From: Pseudomonas mosselii
Lineage (GTDB): Bacteria; Pseudomonadota; Gammaproteobacteria; Pseudomonadales; Pseudomonadaceae
Assembly (NCBI RefSeq): GCF_019823065.1
Contig: NZ_CP081966.1
Location: 2,821,501 to 2,885,500 of the forward strand
Length of the DNA: 64,000 nt
Direction of reading: 5' to 3'
Shown one piece after another: positions 8,459 through 19,167 of this stretch. The translations under genes were made by a program, and so were the position numbers. Under the pieces are notes generated by a model that made no database searches, was not told the origin of the DNA, and worked only from the letters and a program-made list of their open reading frames with translations. The number at the start of each line of letters is the position of its first letter. Positions within the stretch are counted from its first letter, which is position 1.

Positions 8459-8512
8459 CAGCGCTTATGAGATCGAGCGCCGTCCGCGCGGCGCTCGATC
8501 TCATAAGCGCTG
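8459..8512. repeat. 24-bp perfect inverted repeat (hairpin)
   Basis: Arms 8459-8482 and 8489-8512 are perfect reverse complements of 24 bp, with a six-base loop (tccgcg). The stem begins cagcgcttatgagatc. It sits in the 387-bp gap between the divergent curli operon and the sigma-54 regulator. A related half-copy (gtgctcgatcttgtaggcgctg) occurs at 48488-48509, so it is probably a dispersed REP-like palindrome rather than a local operator. It lies well upstream of both genes. No T-tract follows. The rest of the gap shows nothing I can name. Confidence 0.85.
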
Positions 8513-8633
8513 AAAATTCCCCGGCATACACCTCCCAGCGCGTACCTGATGACTACCAACGATTTCTGACGCACACTGCCGAAAAATCCGATGCCCATTG
8601 CCCCGCCTGAGCGGGGCACCCCTGGAGCACGCA

Positions 8634-10547
<1,914 letters not shown>

Positions 10548-10550
10548 GCC

Positions 10551-12278
10551 ATGGGCGGACTGTTTTCCCGATTGATCGAATCCAGCGAGCCGGCGCTGAT
10601 GCGTCAGGCGCTGGCCTGGCTGTATGGCTTCGTGCGTCCACACCGTGGCGCCATTGGCGCGCTGCTGGCGCTGTCCCTGGGCGCCTCGCTGCTGGCCCTG
10701 GCGCAACCCTGGCTGGTCAAGACGCTGATTGACGAGGGGCTGCTGGCCAAGGACTACCAGACCCTCTGGCACATGGCGGCGATCATGATTGTCGCCGGCC
10801 TGTTCGGTACCGTGCTGGCCGGGGTCAACCGCTACCTGCACACACGGCTGTCCGGGCGCATCCTGTTCGCCCTGCGCGATGACCTGTACCGCCATTTGCA
10901 ACGGCTGTCGCCGACGTTCTATGGGCAGCGGCGCACCGGCGACATCCTGTCGCGGTTGGACGGCGATGTCGCCGAGATCCAGCGCTTTGCCGTGGATTCG
11001 CTGTTCTCGGCGGTGTCGGCGCTGATCGGCCTGGTCGGCGCCGTGGCCTTGATGCTCATGCTGTCCTGGCAGCTGTCGCTGCTGCTGGCGCTGTTGATCC
11101 CGCTCGAGGTGCTGTGGCTGCGCTGGATGCGGCGCAAGGTCGAGCGCGAGGTGCGCAGCCTGCGCGAGCGCTCGGCGGACGTGTCGTCGTTCCTGGTCGA
11201 GACGCTGCCGGCGATGAAGTTCATCCAGGCCGCCGGCCAGCAGCAGCGCGAGGCCGAACGTCTCGACCGGCTGGGCCAGGGCTACATGGGGCAGTTGCTC
11301 AAGGTACAGGTCACCGAGTTCTTCACCCAGGCGGTGCCCGGCACCCTGACCTCCTGGTGCCGGGCATGCGCGTTCCTGGTCGGCGGCTGGTGGGTGATCC
11401 AGGGGACCTGGCAACTGGGCGCGCTGATCGCGTTTTCCACCTACATGGGCATGGCCGTCGGCCCGGTGCAGAGCCTGCTGGGCCTGTACGTGGCGGTGCA
11501 GCGGATGGCCGTGAGCCTGGGGCGGGTGATGGAACTCAAACAAGAGGCGGTCGCGGTGCGCGAGGCGGATGATCCCAAGCCCATGCCGCAGGGGGCCGGC
11601 GAGCTGCGCCTGGACCGGGTGTGCTTCGCTCACGACGGCCGCCAGGGCAGGGTGCTGGACAAGGTCGATGCCTGCCTGCCGCCCGGGGCCAAGGTTGCCA
11701 TCAGCGGCGCCTCCGGTGTCGGCAAGTCGACGCTGATCGACCTGCTGCAACGCTTCTACGACCCCGATGACGGGCGCATCCTGCTCGATGGCGTCGACCT
11801 GCGCGAGCTCGACCTGCAGGCCCTGCGGCGACGCATCGCCGTGGTCAGCCAGGACATCGTCCTGTTTCGCGGCACCCTGGCGCAGAACCTGGCCTACAGC
11901 ACGCCCCAGGCCAGCCGTGACGACCTGGAGCGAGTGGTGCGCCTGACCCGCCTGGACAGTCTGGTGCAGAGCCTGCCGCTGGGGCTCGACGGCCTGCTGG
12001 GCGAGCGCGGCCAGCAGCTGTCCGGCGGGCAGAAGCAACGCATCGCCATCGCCCGGGCGCTACTGCAGCAACCGACAATCCTGGTGCTGGACGAAGCTAC
12101 TTCGGCGGTGGACGAAGCCACCGAGCGCGAGGTGATCGCCGCCATCGACCAGTTGTTCGCCGGGCGCACGCGGATCCTCATCAGTCACCGCGCCTCGACC
12201 CTCGCCGACGCCGACCTGCACCTTGAGCTGCACGGCGGGCAGTTGCGCAGCAAGGAGCCCGTCGACCATGGCCGCTGA
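10551..12278 (+). CDS. qhpF: ABC transporter, fused membrane and ATPase domains (QhpF-like)
   Basis: 575 residues: a type 1 exporter membrane domain (about 20-310) followed by an ATPase domain with Walker A SGASGVGKST near residue 385, signature LSGGQKQRIAIARAL and Walker B ILVLDEATSAVD. It lies between the activator and the QhpE-like protease, overlapping the latter by 11 bp. In Paracoccus, qhpF encodes an ABC transporter needed for quinohemoprotein amine dehydrogenase formation, thought to export the processed gamma subunit to the periplasm. The half-transporter layout implies a homodimer. Assignment to qhpF is by synteny plus family. Confidence 0.88.
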   Translation: MGGLFSRLIESSEPALMRQALAWLYGFVRPHRGAIGALLALSLGASLLALAQPWLVKTLIDEGLLAKDYQTLWHMAAIMIVAGLFGTVLAGVNRYLHTRLSGRILFALRDDLYRHLQRLSPTFYGQRRTGDILSRLDGDVAEIQRFAVDSLFSAVSALIGLVGAVALMLMLSWQLSLLLALLIPLEVLWLRWMRRKVEREVRSLRERSADVSSFLVETLPAMKFIQAAGQQQREAERLDRLGQGYMGQLLKVQVTEFFTQAVPGTLTSWCRACAFLVGGWWVIQGTWQLGALIAFSTYMGMAVGPVQSLLGLYVAVQRMAVSLGRVMELKQEAVAVREADDPKPMPQGAGELRLDRVCFAHDGRQGRVLDKVDACLPPGAKVAISGASGVGKSTLIDLLQRFYDPDDGRILLDGVDLRELDLQALRRRIAVVSQDIVLFRGTLAQNLAYSTPQASRDDLERVVRLTRLDSLVQSLPLGLDGLLGERGQQLSGGQKQRIAIARALLQQPTILVLDEATSAVDEATEREVIAAIDQLFAGRTRILISHRASTLADADLHLELHGGQLRSKEPVDHGR

Positions 12279-12945
12279 ACCGTGGATTGGCGTGATCGAC
12301 AGCGGCTGCTCGCCGGAGCAGGCGGCCGGCCTGCTGGATGCGCGACGTTTCTGGCTCGAAGAGGGCAGGTTGCGCGAGGGTGACTCGCTGCCGGACGCCT
12401 TGGGCCATGGCAGCGCCGTGCTGGCGCGGCTGCGCGCCGAGTCCGGTGCCCAGCCCGTGCTGCTGGCCCAGGTGTTCGCCGGGCAGGGCAGTACCAGTGC
12501 CTTGCAGGTGGCGGCTGGCCTGTTGTGGCTGGTGGAAGCCGGCGCGAGCGTGGTCAACCTCAGCCTGGGTCTGCGCCAGGACCGCCCGGTGTTGCGCCAG
12601 GCCTGCGCCGAGGCCGTGGCCGCCGGGGTGCTGCTGTGCGCCTCGAGCCCGGCGCGGGGCGAGCCGGTTTACCCGGCCAGCTACCCTGGGGTCATCCGCG
12701 TGACCGGTGATGCCCGCTGCGCTCCCGGGCAGTGGTCGTGGCTGGACACGGCCCAGGCCGACTTCGGCGCGGCGGTCGGCAGCGATGGCGGGGCAGGCGC
12801 CAGCCTGGCCTGCGCCGCGTTCAGTGGCCGGGTGGCGGCCCTGCTGCGCGATGAGCCCGGCATGACCCGGGAGGCGCTGTTGCGGTGGCTGAAGCATCAC
12901 GCGGCGTTCGCCGGCCCTGAGCGCAAGGGGCCGATCGATGCCTGA
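12268..12945 (+). CDS. qhpE: Subtilisin-like protease processing the amine dehydrogenase gamma subunit (QhpE-like)
   Basis: 225 residues, a compact S8-type serine protease. The triad is visible as Asp11 (IGVIDSGCS), His47 (LGHGSAV) and Ser179 (GAGASLACAAFSG). There is no signal peptide or pro-domain, so it should act in the cytoplasm. Paracoccus QhpE cuts the 28-residue leader from the gamma subunit after the radical-SAM crosslinks are made. Here the gamma precursor (20600-20923) also carries a leader of 28 residues. The ATG at 12268 has aaggag upstream and overlaps qhpF; the 3' end overlaps the next start by 8 bp. Confidence 0.88.
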   Translation: MAAEPWIGVIDSGCSPEQAAGLLDARRFWLEEGRLREGDSLPDALGHGSAVLARLRAESGAQPVLLAQVFAGQGSTSALQVAAGLLWLVEAGASVVNLSLGLRQDRPVLRQACAEAVAAGVLLCASSPARGEPVYPASYPGVIRVTGDARCAPGQWSWLDTAQADFGAAVGSDGGAGASLACAAFSGRVAALLRDEPGMTREALLRWLKHHAAFAGPERKGPIDA

Positions 12946-14224
12946 AGCAAGCATCCTGGTACTCGGCGCCGGGCCTGCCGGCGCGGCCACGGCCCTGGGG
13001 CTGCGGCGGATGGGCTACCCCGTCACGGTGGTGTCCGACTGGCGTCGCTTCGCCGCGGTGGAAGGCGTGTCGCAGCGGGTGCTGGAGGGCCTGCGTCATG
13101 CAGGCCTGGGCGCCGCCCTGGCCGAGGCCACCACGCCGGCCACGCGCCAGGTGCACTGGAACGGCGAGCGGCTGCAACCGAACCAGGAGTGCCTGCTCGA
13201 TCGCCAGCGTTTCGACCAGGCCCTGCGCGACGACCTGCGCCGCGCCGGTGTCGAGCTGGTCGAAGGGCGTGTGCGCGAGGTGGAGCGGGGGCAGGGGTAC
13301 CGGATACATCTGGACGACGGTCGCACCCTGCACGGCGAGTTCCTGGTCGAGGCCCGTGGTCGTCAGGCCCCGTTGAGTGAAGGTCGCCTGCGCGGGCCGG
13401 AGACCGTCAGCCTGCTCAACCTCTGGCAGGCCGCGCCCGGCACGCCGGTGTCGGCGGTGGAGAGCCTGGACGACGGCTGGGCCTGGATGGCGCGGCTGGC
13501 CGATGGCCGCTGTTACTGGCAGGTGACGCTGGACGCGACGACGGCGCAGTTGCCGGGCAAGACGGCCTTGCCTGAATACTGTGCCGAGCGTCGGCGTGGT
13601 TCGGCGTTGGTGGCGCAACTGTTCGGTGAGCGGGCCTTCGCCCCTGCGCAGGTGCATGCGCGCAGCAGCACGGCGATCCTGGCCGGCAACTGCGCGGGCC
13701 CGGACTGGCTGCGGGTTGGCGATGCCGCGATGGCGGTCGACCCGCTGTCGGGCAATGGTATCTTCCAGTCGTTGTCCTCGGCGCTCCAGGCGCCCGTGGT
13801 GATCAATACCCTGTTGCAACGACCCGGGCAGGCGGACTTGGCGCAGCGCTTCCATCAGACACGGGTCGAGCAGCTGTTCCTGCGTTTCGCCCGGATCGGC
13901 CGGGATTTCTACGCGCAGGAAACGCAGCGCGTGGCCCAGCCGTTCTGGGCCCGCCGCCGGGGTTGGCCGGATGCCCAGCCGCTGCACGCGGCGGCTGACT
14001 GGCAAGCGGTGCGGGTGGAGCGACGCCCGGTGTTGCGCGAAGGCTGGGTGGAGGAGGCCGAGGTGGTGGTGACGGCGGACCAGCCGTTGGGCGTGTGGCA
14101 CCTGCAGGGTGTCGAGCTGGCGCCGGTAGTGCGGGGGTTGCAGGCCGGCATCGGCCTGGAGCGCCTGGTGAAAAAGGCGCACCAGCCGATGGTCGAGCGC
14201 TGGTTACGCGAACAGGGCCATTGA
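12938..14224 (+). CDS. qhpG: FAD-dependent monooxygenase for CTQ cofactor formation (QhpG-like)
   Basis: 428 residues with an N-terminal Rossmann fingerprint (ILVLGAGPAGAATALGLRRMG), a mid-chain LVEARGRQAP segment and the second FAD motif LRVGDAAMAVDPLSGNG. This is the layout of tryptophan halogenase/PHBH-like flavoproteins. Paracoccus QhpG hydroxylates the tryptophan that becomes the cysteine tryptophylquinone cofactor. Being the last gene of the regulator-qhpF-qhpE-qhpG run, and overlapping qhpE by 8 bp, it fits that role. It ends one base before the convergent porin gene ends. Substrate is inferred from synteny. Confidence 0.87.
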   Translation: MPEASILVLGAGPAGAATALGLRRMGYPVTVVSDWRRFAAVEGVSQRVLEGLRHAGLGAALAEATTPATRQVHWNGERLQPNQECLLDRQRFDQALRDDLRRAGVELVEGRVREVERGQGYRIHLDDGRTLHGEFLVEARGRQAPLSEGRLRGPETVSLLNLWQAAPGTPVSAVESLDDGWAWMARLADGRCYWQVTLDATTAQLPGKTALPEYCAERRRGSALVAQLFGERAFAPAQVHARSSTAILAGNCAGPDWLRVGDAAMAVDPLSGNGIFQSLSSALQAPVVINTLLQRPGQADLAQRFHQTRVEQLFLRFARIGRDFYAQETQRVAQPFWARRRGWPDAQPLHAAADWQAVRVERRPVLREGWVEEAEVVVTADQPLGVWHLQGVELAPVVRGLQAGIGLERLVKKAHQPMVERWLREQGH

Positions 14225-14225
14225 C

Positions 14226-15539
14226 TCAGAAGAACGTCCCGACCACCAGTTGCAGGTAGGTTCCGCTCTCCGGCCCACCCACCTGCACGCCGCCATCCTG
14301 CGCACTGCGCTGTGGGGTATAGAACCCCACCAGCGGGCTGATCAGCCAGTGCTCGTTGATCATCCATTCGACATACAGGTCCACCTCGCGCCCACCCAGG
14401 TTGCCCTGGTCGGTCTTGAGCGTGTCGAAGTCGAAGTACAGCGCCCCCACGGTCAGGCCCTCCCGCGGCGTGGCCTTGAGCGCCACATGGTGCACCTGGG
14501 TGTTGCTGTTGAAGGGACCGGCGTAGTTGGCCGCCACCTCGCCCTGGAACCAGGTGCCGTAGCCACGGCTCAGGCCATAGAACAGCGGGTCGAAATGCTC
14601 CGAGAAGCGGCTGTAGCGGTAGGTGGCGGTGGGCGACCAGGGCAGTGCGGAGAAGGTCCAGTTGCCCTCCAGGTACCAGGCGTTCTCGCGTCCGTCACTG
14701 CGGTCCTGGGTGACATATTCGGCGGCCAGTTCGAGGTCTTTGACCCCCAGGTTGCCGCGCCCGCGCAGGCTCACCGTGTCCATGCCGTCGCGGTGTTCCA
14801 GGCCGAGGATCTCGGCGTAGCGGCGGTCGACATCCAGGCCGTGGATCCAGCTCAGGCCCACGGTGCCTGCATCGGCGACATGTTCGAAGTTGGCCACCGC
14901 CATGGAGGTGTCGGCCTGGAACGGGTTGTCTGATTTGAGCCACATCAGGTCGCCACGCCAGCCTTGCTTGCCCCCCAGGCGCAGCACGGCGGTGCGGTCG
15001 AAGGCCTTGCGCGCCGCCAGGTAGTAGGCGCCGCCCCGGTCGAAATCGGCACCCAGGTCGACATTGCCGGCATTGACCGGGTCGCCCTGGATCAGGAAGC
15101 CGTCGCCGAGGGTGATGACCTGGCGCCCCCCGGAGACATCGATGCCATCCTCACCGAGGGCCGGGAACAGGCTGCCCGAGCGCCAGCCGAGGTAGGCGTC
15201 CTCGATACCGGTGCGACGTTCGTTGCCCAGAGTGAAGCCGGCGGCGTCGCCATCGCCCCAGGTGGCCGAGCTGAGCAGGCTGAAGGCACCGTACAGCGTG
15301 CCGCTGCCGGCCAGGGCGTGGCTGGCGCTCAGGCCGTATTTGACGTAGCCCTCGCGCCAGTTGCTGCTGCCGGGCTGGCGGTTGCCGAACTGGTCGAAGC
15401 TTTCGTCGCTGTGGAAGACGCCGAACAGGGCTTCGAGGTTGGCGTCCAGGGTGGTGCCGGCGTTGTTGTAGAGTTCATGGGCCTGGGTGAAGGGGGAGGC
15501 CAGCAGCAGGGCCAATGTGCAGGCGAGCTTGTGCGTCAT
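14226..15539 (-). CDS. Outer-membrane channel protein, alginate-export-like fold
   Basis: 437 residues with a signal peptide (MTHKLACTLALLLASPFTQA) and a chain rich in alternating amphipathic beta strands. It ends in a C-terminal aromatic (LQLVVGTFF) typical of outer-membrane barrels. It resembles porins found with aromatic and amine catabolic genes. Its place after the aldehyde dehydrogenase, behind the same sigma-54 promoter, suggests uptake of the amine. The ATG at 15539 has ggag eight bases upstream; an ATG four codons earlier is possible. A strong hairpin (15584-15615) separates it from the dehydrogenase and may lower its expression. Confidence 0.8.
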   Translation of the reverse strand: MTHKLACTLALLLASPFTQAHELYNNAGTTLDANLEALFGVFHSDESFDQFGNRQPGSSNWREGYVKYGLSASHALAGSGTLYGAFSLLSSATWGDGDAAGFTLGNERRTGIEDAYLGWRSGSLFPALGEDGIDVSGGRQVITLGDGFLIQGDPVNAGNVDLGADFDRGGAYYLAARKAFDRTAVLRLGGKQGWRGDLMWLKSDNPFQADTSMAVANFEHVADAGTVGLSWIHGLDVDRRYAEILGLEHRDGMDTVSLRGRGNLGVKDLELAAEYVTQDRSDGRENAWYLEGNWTFSALPWSPTATYRYSRFSEHFDPLFYGLSRGYGTWFQGEVAANYAGPFNSNTQVHHVALKATPREGLTVGALYFDFDTLKTDQGNLGGREVDLYVEWMINEHWLISPLVGFYTPQRSAQDGGVQVGGPESGTYLQLVVGTFF

Positions 15540-15583
15540 GGTGTGCTCCATGTTTTTATTGTGTGTTCTGTAAGGTCTGTACC

Positions 15584-15615
15584 GGCCTCTTCGCGGGTAA
15601 ATCCGCGAAGAGGCC
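15584..15615. terminator. 13-bp perfect hairpin between aldehyde dehydrogenase and porin genes
   Basis: Arms ggcctcttcgcgg and ccgcgaagaggcc with a six-base loop (gtaaat). No T-tract follows on the minus strand, so it is more likely an attenuating or mRNA-stabilising REP-like hairpin than a full terminator. Confidence 0.65.
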
Positions 15616-15628
15616 AGTGCAGGAAGAC

Positions 15629-17122
15629 TCAGAGCTTGATCAATACCGACTTCAGCTCGGTGTAGTGCTCGATCGCCGCCGCGCCCATCTCGCGGCCGAC
15701 GCCGGAGAGCTTGTAGCCGCCGAACGGCAGCGCCGGGTCCAGCGCGCTGTGGCAGTTCACCCATACCGACCCGGACTTGATCCGCGGGATCATCCGGTGC
15801 ACCGCGGCCAGGTCGTTGGACCAGATGCTCGCGCCCAGCCCGTAGGGGTTGTCGTTGGCCATGCGCACCACCTCATCGAGGTCGTCGAACGGCATGGCTA
15901 CCAGTACAGGGCCGAAGATTTCCTCCTGCACCAGCCGGTGGCGTTGGTCGACATCGACGATCACCGTTGGTTTGACGAAGTAGCCCGGGCCGAAGCCTTC
16001 GCCGCCGCAGGCGATGGTCGCGCCCAGCTCGCGGCCCAGGTCGATGTAGCCGGTGACCCGGTCCTGCTGCTTGGCCGAGATCAGTGGCCCCATCTGCACG
16101 GTCGGGTCCAGGCCGTTGCCCAGTTTCATGGCGTTGGCGATGCCGGCGATATCCGCCACCACATTGTCGAAGTGCTTGCGGTGCACGTACAGGCGGGAAC
16201 CGGCGCAGCACACCTGGCCCTGGTTGAAGAAAATCGCCGTGGCGGCGCCGGCGGCGGCTTCCTGCAGGTTGGCGTCGGGCAGGACGATGGTCGGCGACTT
16301 GCCGCCCAGCTCCAGGGTGACGCGGGTCATGTTGTCCATGGCGGCCTTGCCGATCAGCTTGCCGACCTCGGTGGAGCCGGTGAAGGTCAGCTTGTCCACG
16401 CCCGGGTGGCGGCTCAGGGCGGCGCCGGCGTTGAGCCCGGTGCCGGTGATCACGTTGAACACGCCGTCCGGGTAACCGGCCTCGCTCACCAGCTCGGCGA
16501 GCTTCAGCGCGGTCAGCGGGGTTTCGTCGGCAGGCTTGAGGACCACGGTGCAGCCGGTGGCCAGGGCCGGACCGAGCTTCCAGCAGGCCAGCAGCAGCGG
16601 GAAGTTCCAGGCGACGATGGCACCGACCACGCCGACCGCTTCGCGGCGAATGAAAGCATGGAACTCATCGTCGGGCATCAGCGGCAGTGAGGGCTCGACC
16701 GTGCTGCCTTCGAGCTTGGTGGCCCAGCCGGCCATGTAGCGCAAAAAATCGATGGCCAACTGCACATCCATTACCTGGGCCACCGCGGCGCTCTTGCCGT
16801 TGTTCAGGCATTCCAGCTCGGCCAGTTCCCGGGCATCGCGCTGCATCAGGTCGGCCAGGCGCCACAGCAGGTTCTGCCGCTCGCGCGGGCGTGTTCGGCT
16901 CCAGGCCGAATTGTCGAAGGCCAGGCGCGCGGCCTGCACGGCGCGGTCTACGTCCTGGGCCTCGGCTGCGGGCACCTCGCCGAGGATCTCGCCGGTGGCC
17001 GGGTTGCGCAAGGTCATGGTGCGGCCGCTGACGGCGTCCTGCCAGTCGGCGCCGATGCGCATCCTGAGCTTGCGTGCGAGGAAGTCGCGGGTGGCGGGTA
17101 GGATCGGCAGTTCGGAATGCAT
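15629..17122 (-). CDS. NAD-dependent aldehyde dehydrogenase, probably phenylacetaldehyde dehydrogenase
   Basis: 497 residues, full length for the family. Marks: VGAIVAWNFPLLL (NAD fold), LELGGKSP with the general base Glu near 269, FFNQGQVCCAGSR with the catalytic Cys near 303, and EEIFGPVL. It closely resembles the FeaB/PadA type that oxidises phenylacetaldehyde to phenylacetate. It is divergent from the amine dehydrogenase genes, whose aldehyde product it would remove. In P. putida U an aldehyde dehydrogenase of the pea cluster does this step. A canonical sigma-54 promoter lies about 40 bp upstream of the start. Exact substrate is inferred. Confidence 0.9.
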   Translation of the reverse strand: MHSELPILPATRDFLARKLRMRIGADWQDAVSGRTMTLRNPATGEILGEVPAAEAQDVDRAVQAARLAFDNSAWSRTRPRERQNLLWRLADLMQRDARELAELECLNNGKSAAVAQVMDVQLAIDFLRYMAGWATKLEGSTVEPSLPLMPDDEFHAFIRREAVGVVGAIVAWNFPLLLACWKLGPALATGCTVVLKPADETPLTALKLAELVSEAGYPDGVFNVITGTGLNAGAALSRHPGVDKLTFTGSTEVGKLIGKAAMDNMTRVTLELGGKSPTIVLPDANLQEAAAGAATAIFFNQGQVCCAGSRLYVHRKHFDNVVADIAGIANAMKLGNGLDPTVQMGPLISAKQQDRVTGYIDLGRELGATIACGGEGFGPGYFVKPTVIVDVDQRHRLVQEEIFGPVLVAMPFDDLDEVVRMANDNPYGLGASIWSNDLAAVHRMIPRIKSGSVWVNCHSALDPALPFGGYKLSGVGREMGAAAIEHYTELKSVLIKL

Positions 17123-17159
17123 GGGCGGTGCCTCTTGTCAGGGTTGTGACCAGGGTCGG

Positions 17160-17176
17160 GGCAATGGGCGTGCCAA
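17160..17176 (-). promoter_or_regulatory. Sigma-54 (-24/-12) promoter of the aldehyde dehydrogenase gene
   Basis: Read on the minus strand the site is TTGGCACGCCCATTGCC. This matches the RpoN consensus (TGGCACG, four bases, TTGC) at every conserved position, with 10 bp between the GG and GC dinucleotides. The expected start of transcription is near 17148, leaving a leader of about 26 nt before the ATG at 17122. The activator is probably the AcoR-type protein at 8634-10547. Confidence 0.88.
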
Positions 17177-17474
17177 AGGACTCGGGTGGCGGGCAAGGCC
17201 CGGCTAGCGGTGGTTTTTGCCGGATTGGGAGTGAATAGAATCAGGGTTGATCTGTTGCATATTGAGATCGGGTGAGACGTCATGCGATACACATGGTTAT
17301 GCGTTCGGCTCGAGGGTGCTGGGGGCGCAAAGCAGCCCCAGGATTGCCAGCCACGGCGGATGTCTCAAGGTGAAACACCCAGTCGCGAAATGGGACGTTC
17401 ACCTACAACCCCAGACGCAGGCCCATTCCCGCAAAACATAGGCAACTCACTGATCCAAAACATTTTTGCTACAA

Positions 17475-17490
17475 CTGGCATGCTTCCTGT
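17475..17490 (+). promoter_or_regulatory. Possible degenerate sigma-54 promoter of qhpA
   Basis: The site ctggcatgcttcctgt has the -24 GG and the correct 10-bp spacing, but the -12 element reads GT rather than GC. It lies 76 bp ahead of the qhpA start. The divergent gene has a perfect site, so co-regulation is plausible, but this match alone is weak. Confidence 0.4.
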
Positions 17491-17566
17491 ATCGCAACTG
17501 TCACATGCACACCGCTGTATCCAAGCGTGCGAATAACGATAAGAACAACACCGTGGAGGTCTGACC

Positions 17567-19132
17567 TTGAAGACGACTCGACTCCGGCGGCAGGCGGGCA
17601 CACTGGCGCTGGTCGCCACCGCACTGCTGTCCGCCCAGGCCATGGCGGCCGAGCAGGGCCCGAGCCTGTTGCAGAACAAGTGCATGGGTTGCCATATCCC
17701 CGAAGGCAACGACAGCTACAGTCGCATCAGTCACCAGCGCAAGACCCCGGAAGGCTGGCTGATGAGCATCGCCCGCATGCAGGTGATGCATGGCCTTTCG
17801 ATCAGCGACGACGAGCGCCGCACCCTGGTCAAGTACCTGGCCGACAAGCAGGGCCTGGCGCCCAGCGAGACCGAGGGCGTGCGCTACGCCATGGAGCGCA
17901 GGCTGAACACCGTCGAACACTTCGACGATCAGCTCAGCCAGATGTGCGGCCGCTGCCACTCCGGTGCCCGGGTCGCCCTGCAGCGGCGACCGGCCAAGGA
18001 ATGGGAGCACCTGGTCAACTTCCACCTCGGCCAGTGGCCGTCCCTCGAGTACCAGGCCCAGGCCCGCGACCGCGACTGGCTGGACATCGCCCTCAAGCAG
18101 ATGGTGCCGGACCTGGCCAAGCGCTTCCCCCTCGACAACCCGGCCTGGGCCGAGTGGCTCAAGGCACGGCCCGAGTCCAAGGTCCTGGCCGGGCAATGGG
18201 CGTTCAGCGGCCACATGCTGGCCAAGGGCGACGTGCGCGGGGTGATGACGGTCAGCGCCGAGCAGGGCGATACGTTCAAGGTCGAGCTCAAAGGCGCCTA
18301 TGCCGATGGCACGCCGTTCAACGGCAGCGGCTCGGCGATCCTCTACAACGGCTATGAATGGCGCGGCAACGTCAAGGTCGGCGAAGCCAACCTGCGCCAG
18401 GTGTTCGCCGCCATCGACGGCCAGATGAAGGGCCGCATGTTCGAGGCCGAGCACGACGAGCGCGGCCTGGACTTCAGTGCCTCGAAAGCCGGTCAGGGTC
18501 GCCTGCTGGCAGTGCAGCCGGCCTTCATCAAGGCCGGTGCCGAGAGCGAGATCACCCTGGTGGGCAGCGACCTGGCCGGCAACCCGGACCTGGGCGCGGG
18601 TGTCGAGGTGACCGAGGTGCTGGAGTCGACGCCGACGCTGATCCGGGTCAAGGCGCGTGCCGCCAAGGACGCCGCGAGCGGCCAGCGCGAAGTGGCAGTG
18701 GGCGCGCTCAAGGGCGTGCAACTGGCGGTGTACGACAAGGTCGAGGAGGTCAAGGTGGTGCCGGCGTTCTCCATTGCCCGTATCGGTGAGAACGGCGCCT
18801 CGGTGCCCAAGGTCCAGGGCCGCTTCGAGGCCGAGGCCTGGGGCAGGGACGCCGGCGGCCAGCCGCTGCGCATCGGCTACCTGCCGGCCAGCTGGAAGGT
18901 CGAGCCGTTCAACGAGCGCGCGGTCGAGGACGAGGACGTCAGGTTTGCCGGGCAGATGCAGGCCGATGGCGTGTTCGTGCCGGGCGGGGCAGGGCCCAAC
19001 CCCGCGCGCAAGATGATGACCAACAACGCCGGCAACCTGAAGGTGATCGCCACCCTCGCCGACGGCGGCCAACAGGGCGAGGGTCACCTGATCGTCACCG
19101 TGCAACGCTGGAACAATCCGCCGCTGCCATAG
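17567..19132 (+). CDS. qhpA: Quinohemoprotein amine dehydrogenase alpha subunit (diheme)
   Basis: 521 residues. The TTG at 17567 is taken as start because ggaggt sits eight bases upstream and a signal peptide follows at once (KTTRLRRQAGTLALVATALL...AMA). Two c-type heme sites are seen: CMGCH (Cys39-His43) and CGRCH (Cys127-His131). After these comes a series of beta-rich domains, as in the P. putida enzyme whose alpha subunit has a diheme domain and three beta-barrel domains. In the periplasm it passes electrons from the CTQ cofactor of the gamma subunit to a cytochrome or copper protein. It heads the A-D-C-B operon. Confidence 0.95.
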   Translation: MKTTRLRRQAGTLALVATALLSAQAMAAEQGPSLLQNKCMGCHIPEGNDSYSRISHQRKTPEGWLMSIARMQVMHGLSISDDERRTLVKYLADKQGLAPSETEGVRYAMERRLNTVEHFDDQLSQMCGRCHSGARVALQRRPAKEWEHLVNFHLGQWPSLEYQAQARDRDWLDIALKQMVPDLAKRFPLDNPAWAEWLKARPESKVLAGQWAFSGHMLAKGDVRGVMTVSAEQGDTFKVELKGAYADGTPFNGSGSAILYNGYEWRGNVKVGEANLRQVFAAIDGQMKGRMFEAEHDERGLDFSASKAGQGRLLAVQPAFIKAGAESEITLVGSDLAGNPDLGAGVEVTEVLESTPTLIRVKARAAKDAASGQREVAVGALKGVQLAVYDKVEEVKVVPAFSIARIGENGASVPKVQGRFEAEAWGRDAGGQPLRIGYLPASWKVEPFNERAVEDEDVRFAGQMQADGVFVPGGAGPNPARKMMTNNAGNLKVIATLADGGQQGEGHLIVTVQRWNNPPLP

Positions 19133-19167
19133 GCATCAACTGACGCATCGAATCCCGGGAGGTCGCC

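Noticed and set aside
17241..17270. gatct-N11-agatc inverted pair as an activator site for the qhp/aldehyde dehydrogenase promoters
   Set aside because: Only five base pairs per arm and the inside does not pair; too weak to call an upstream activating sequence.
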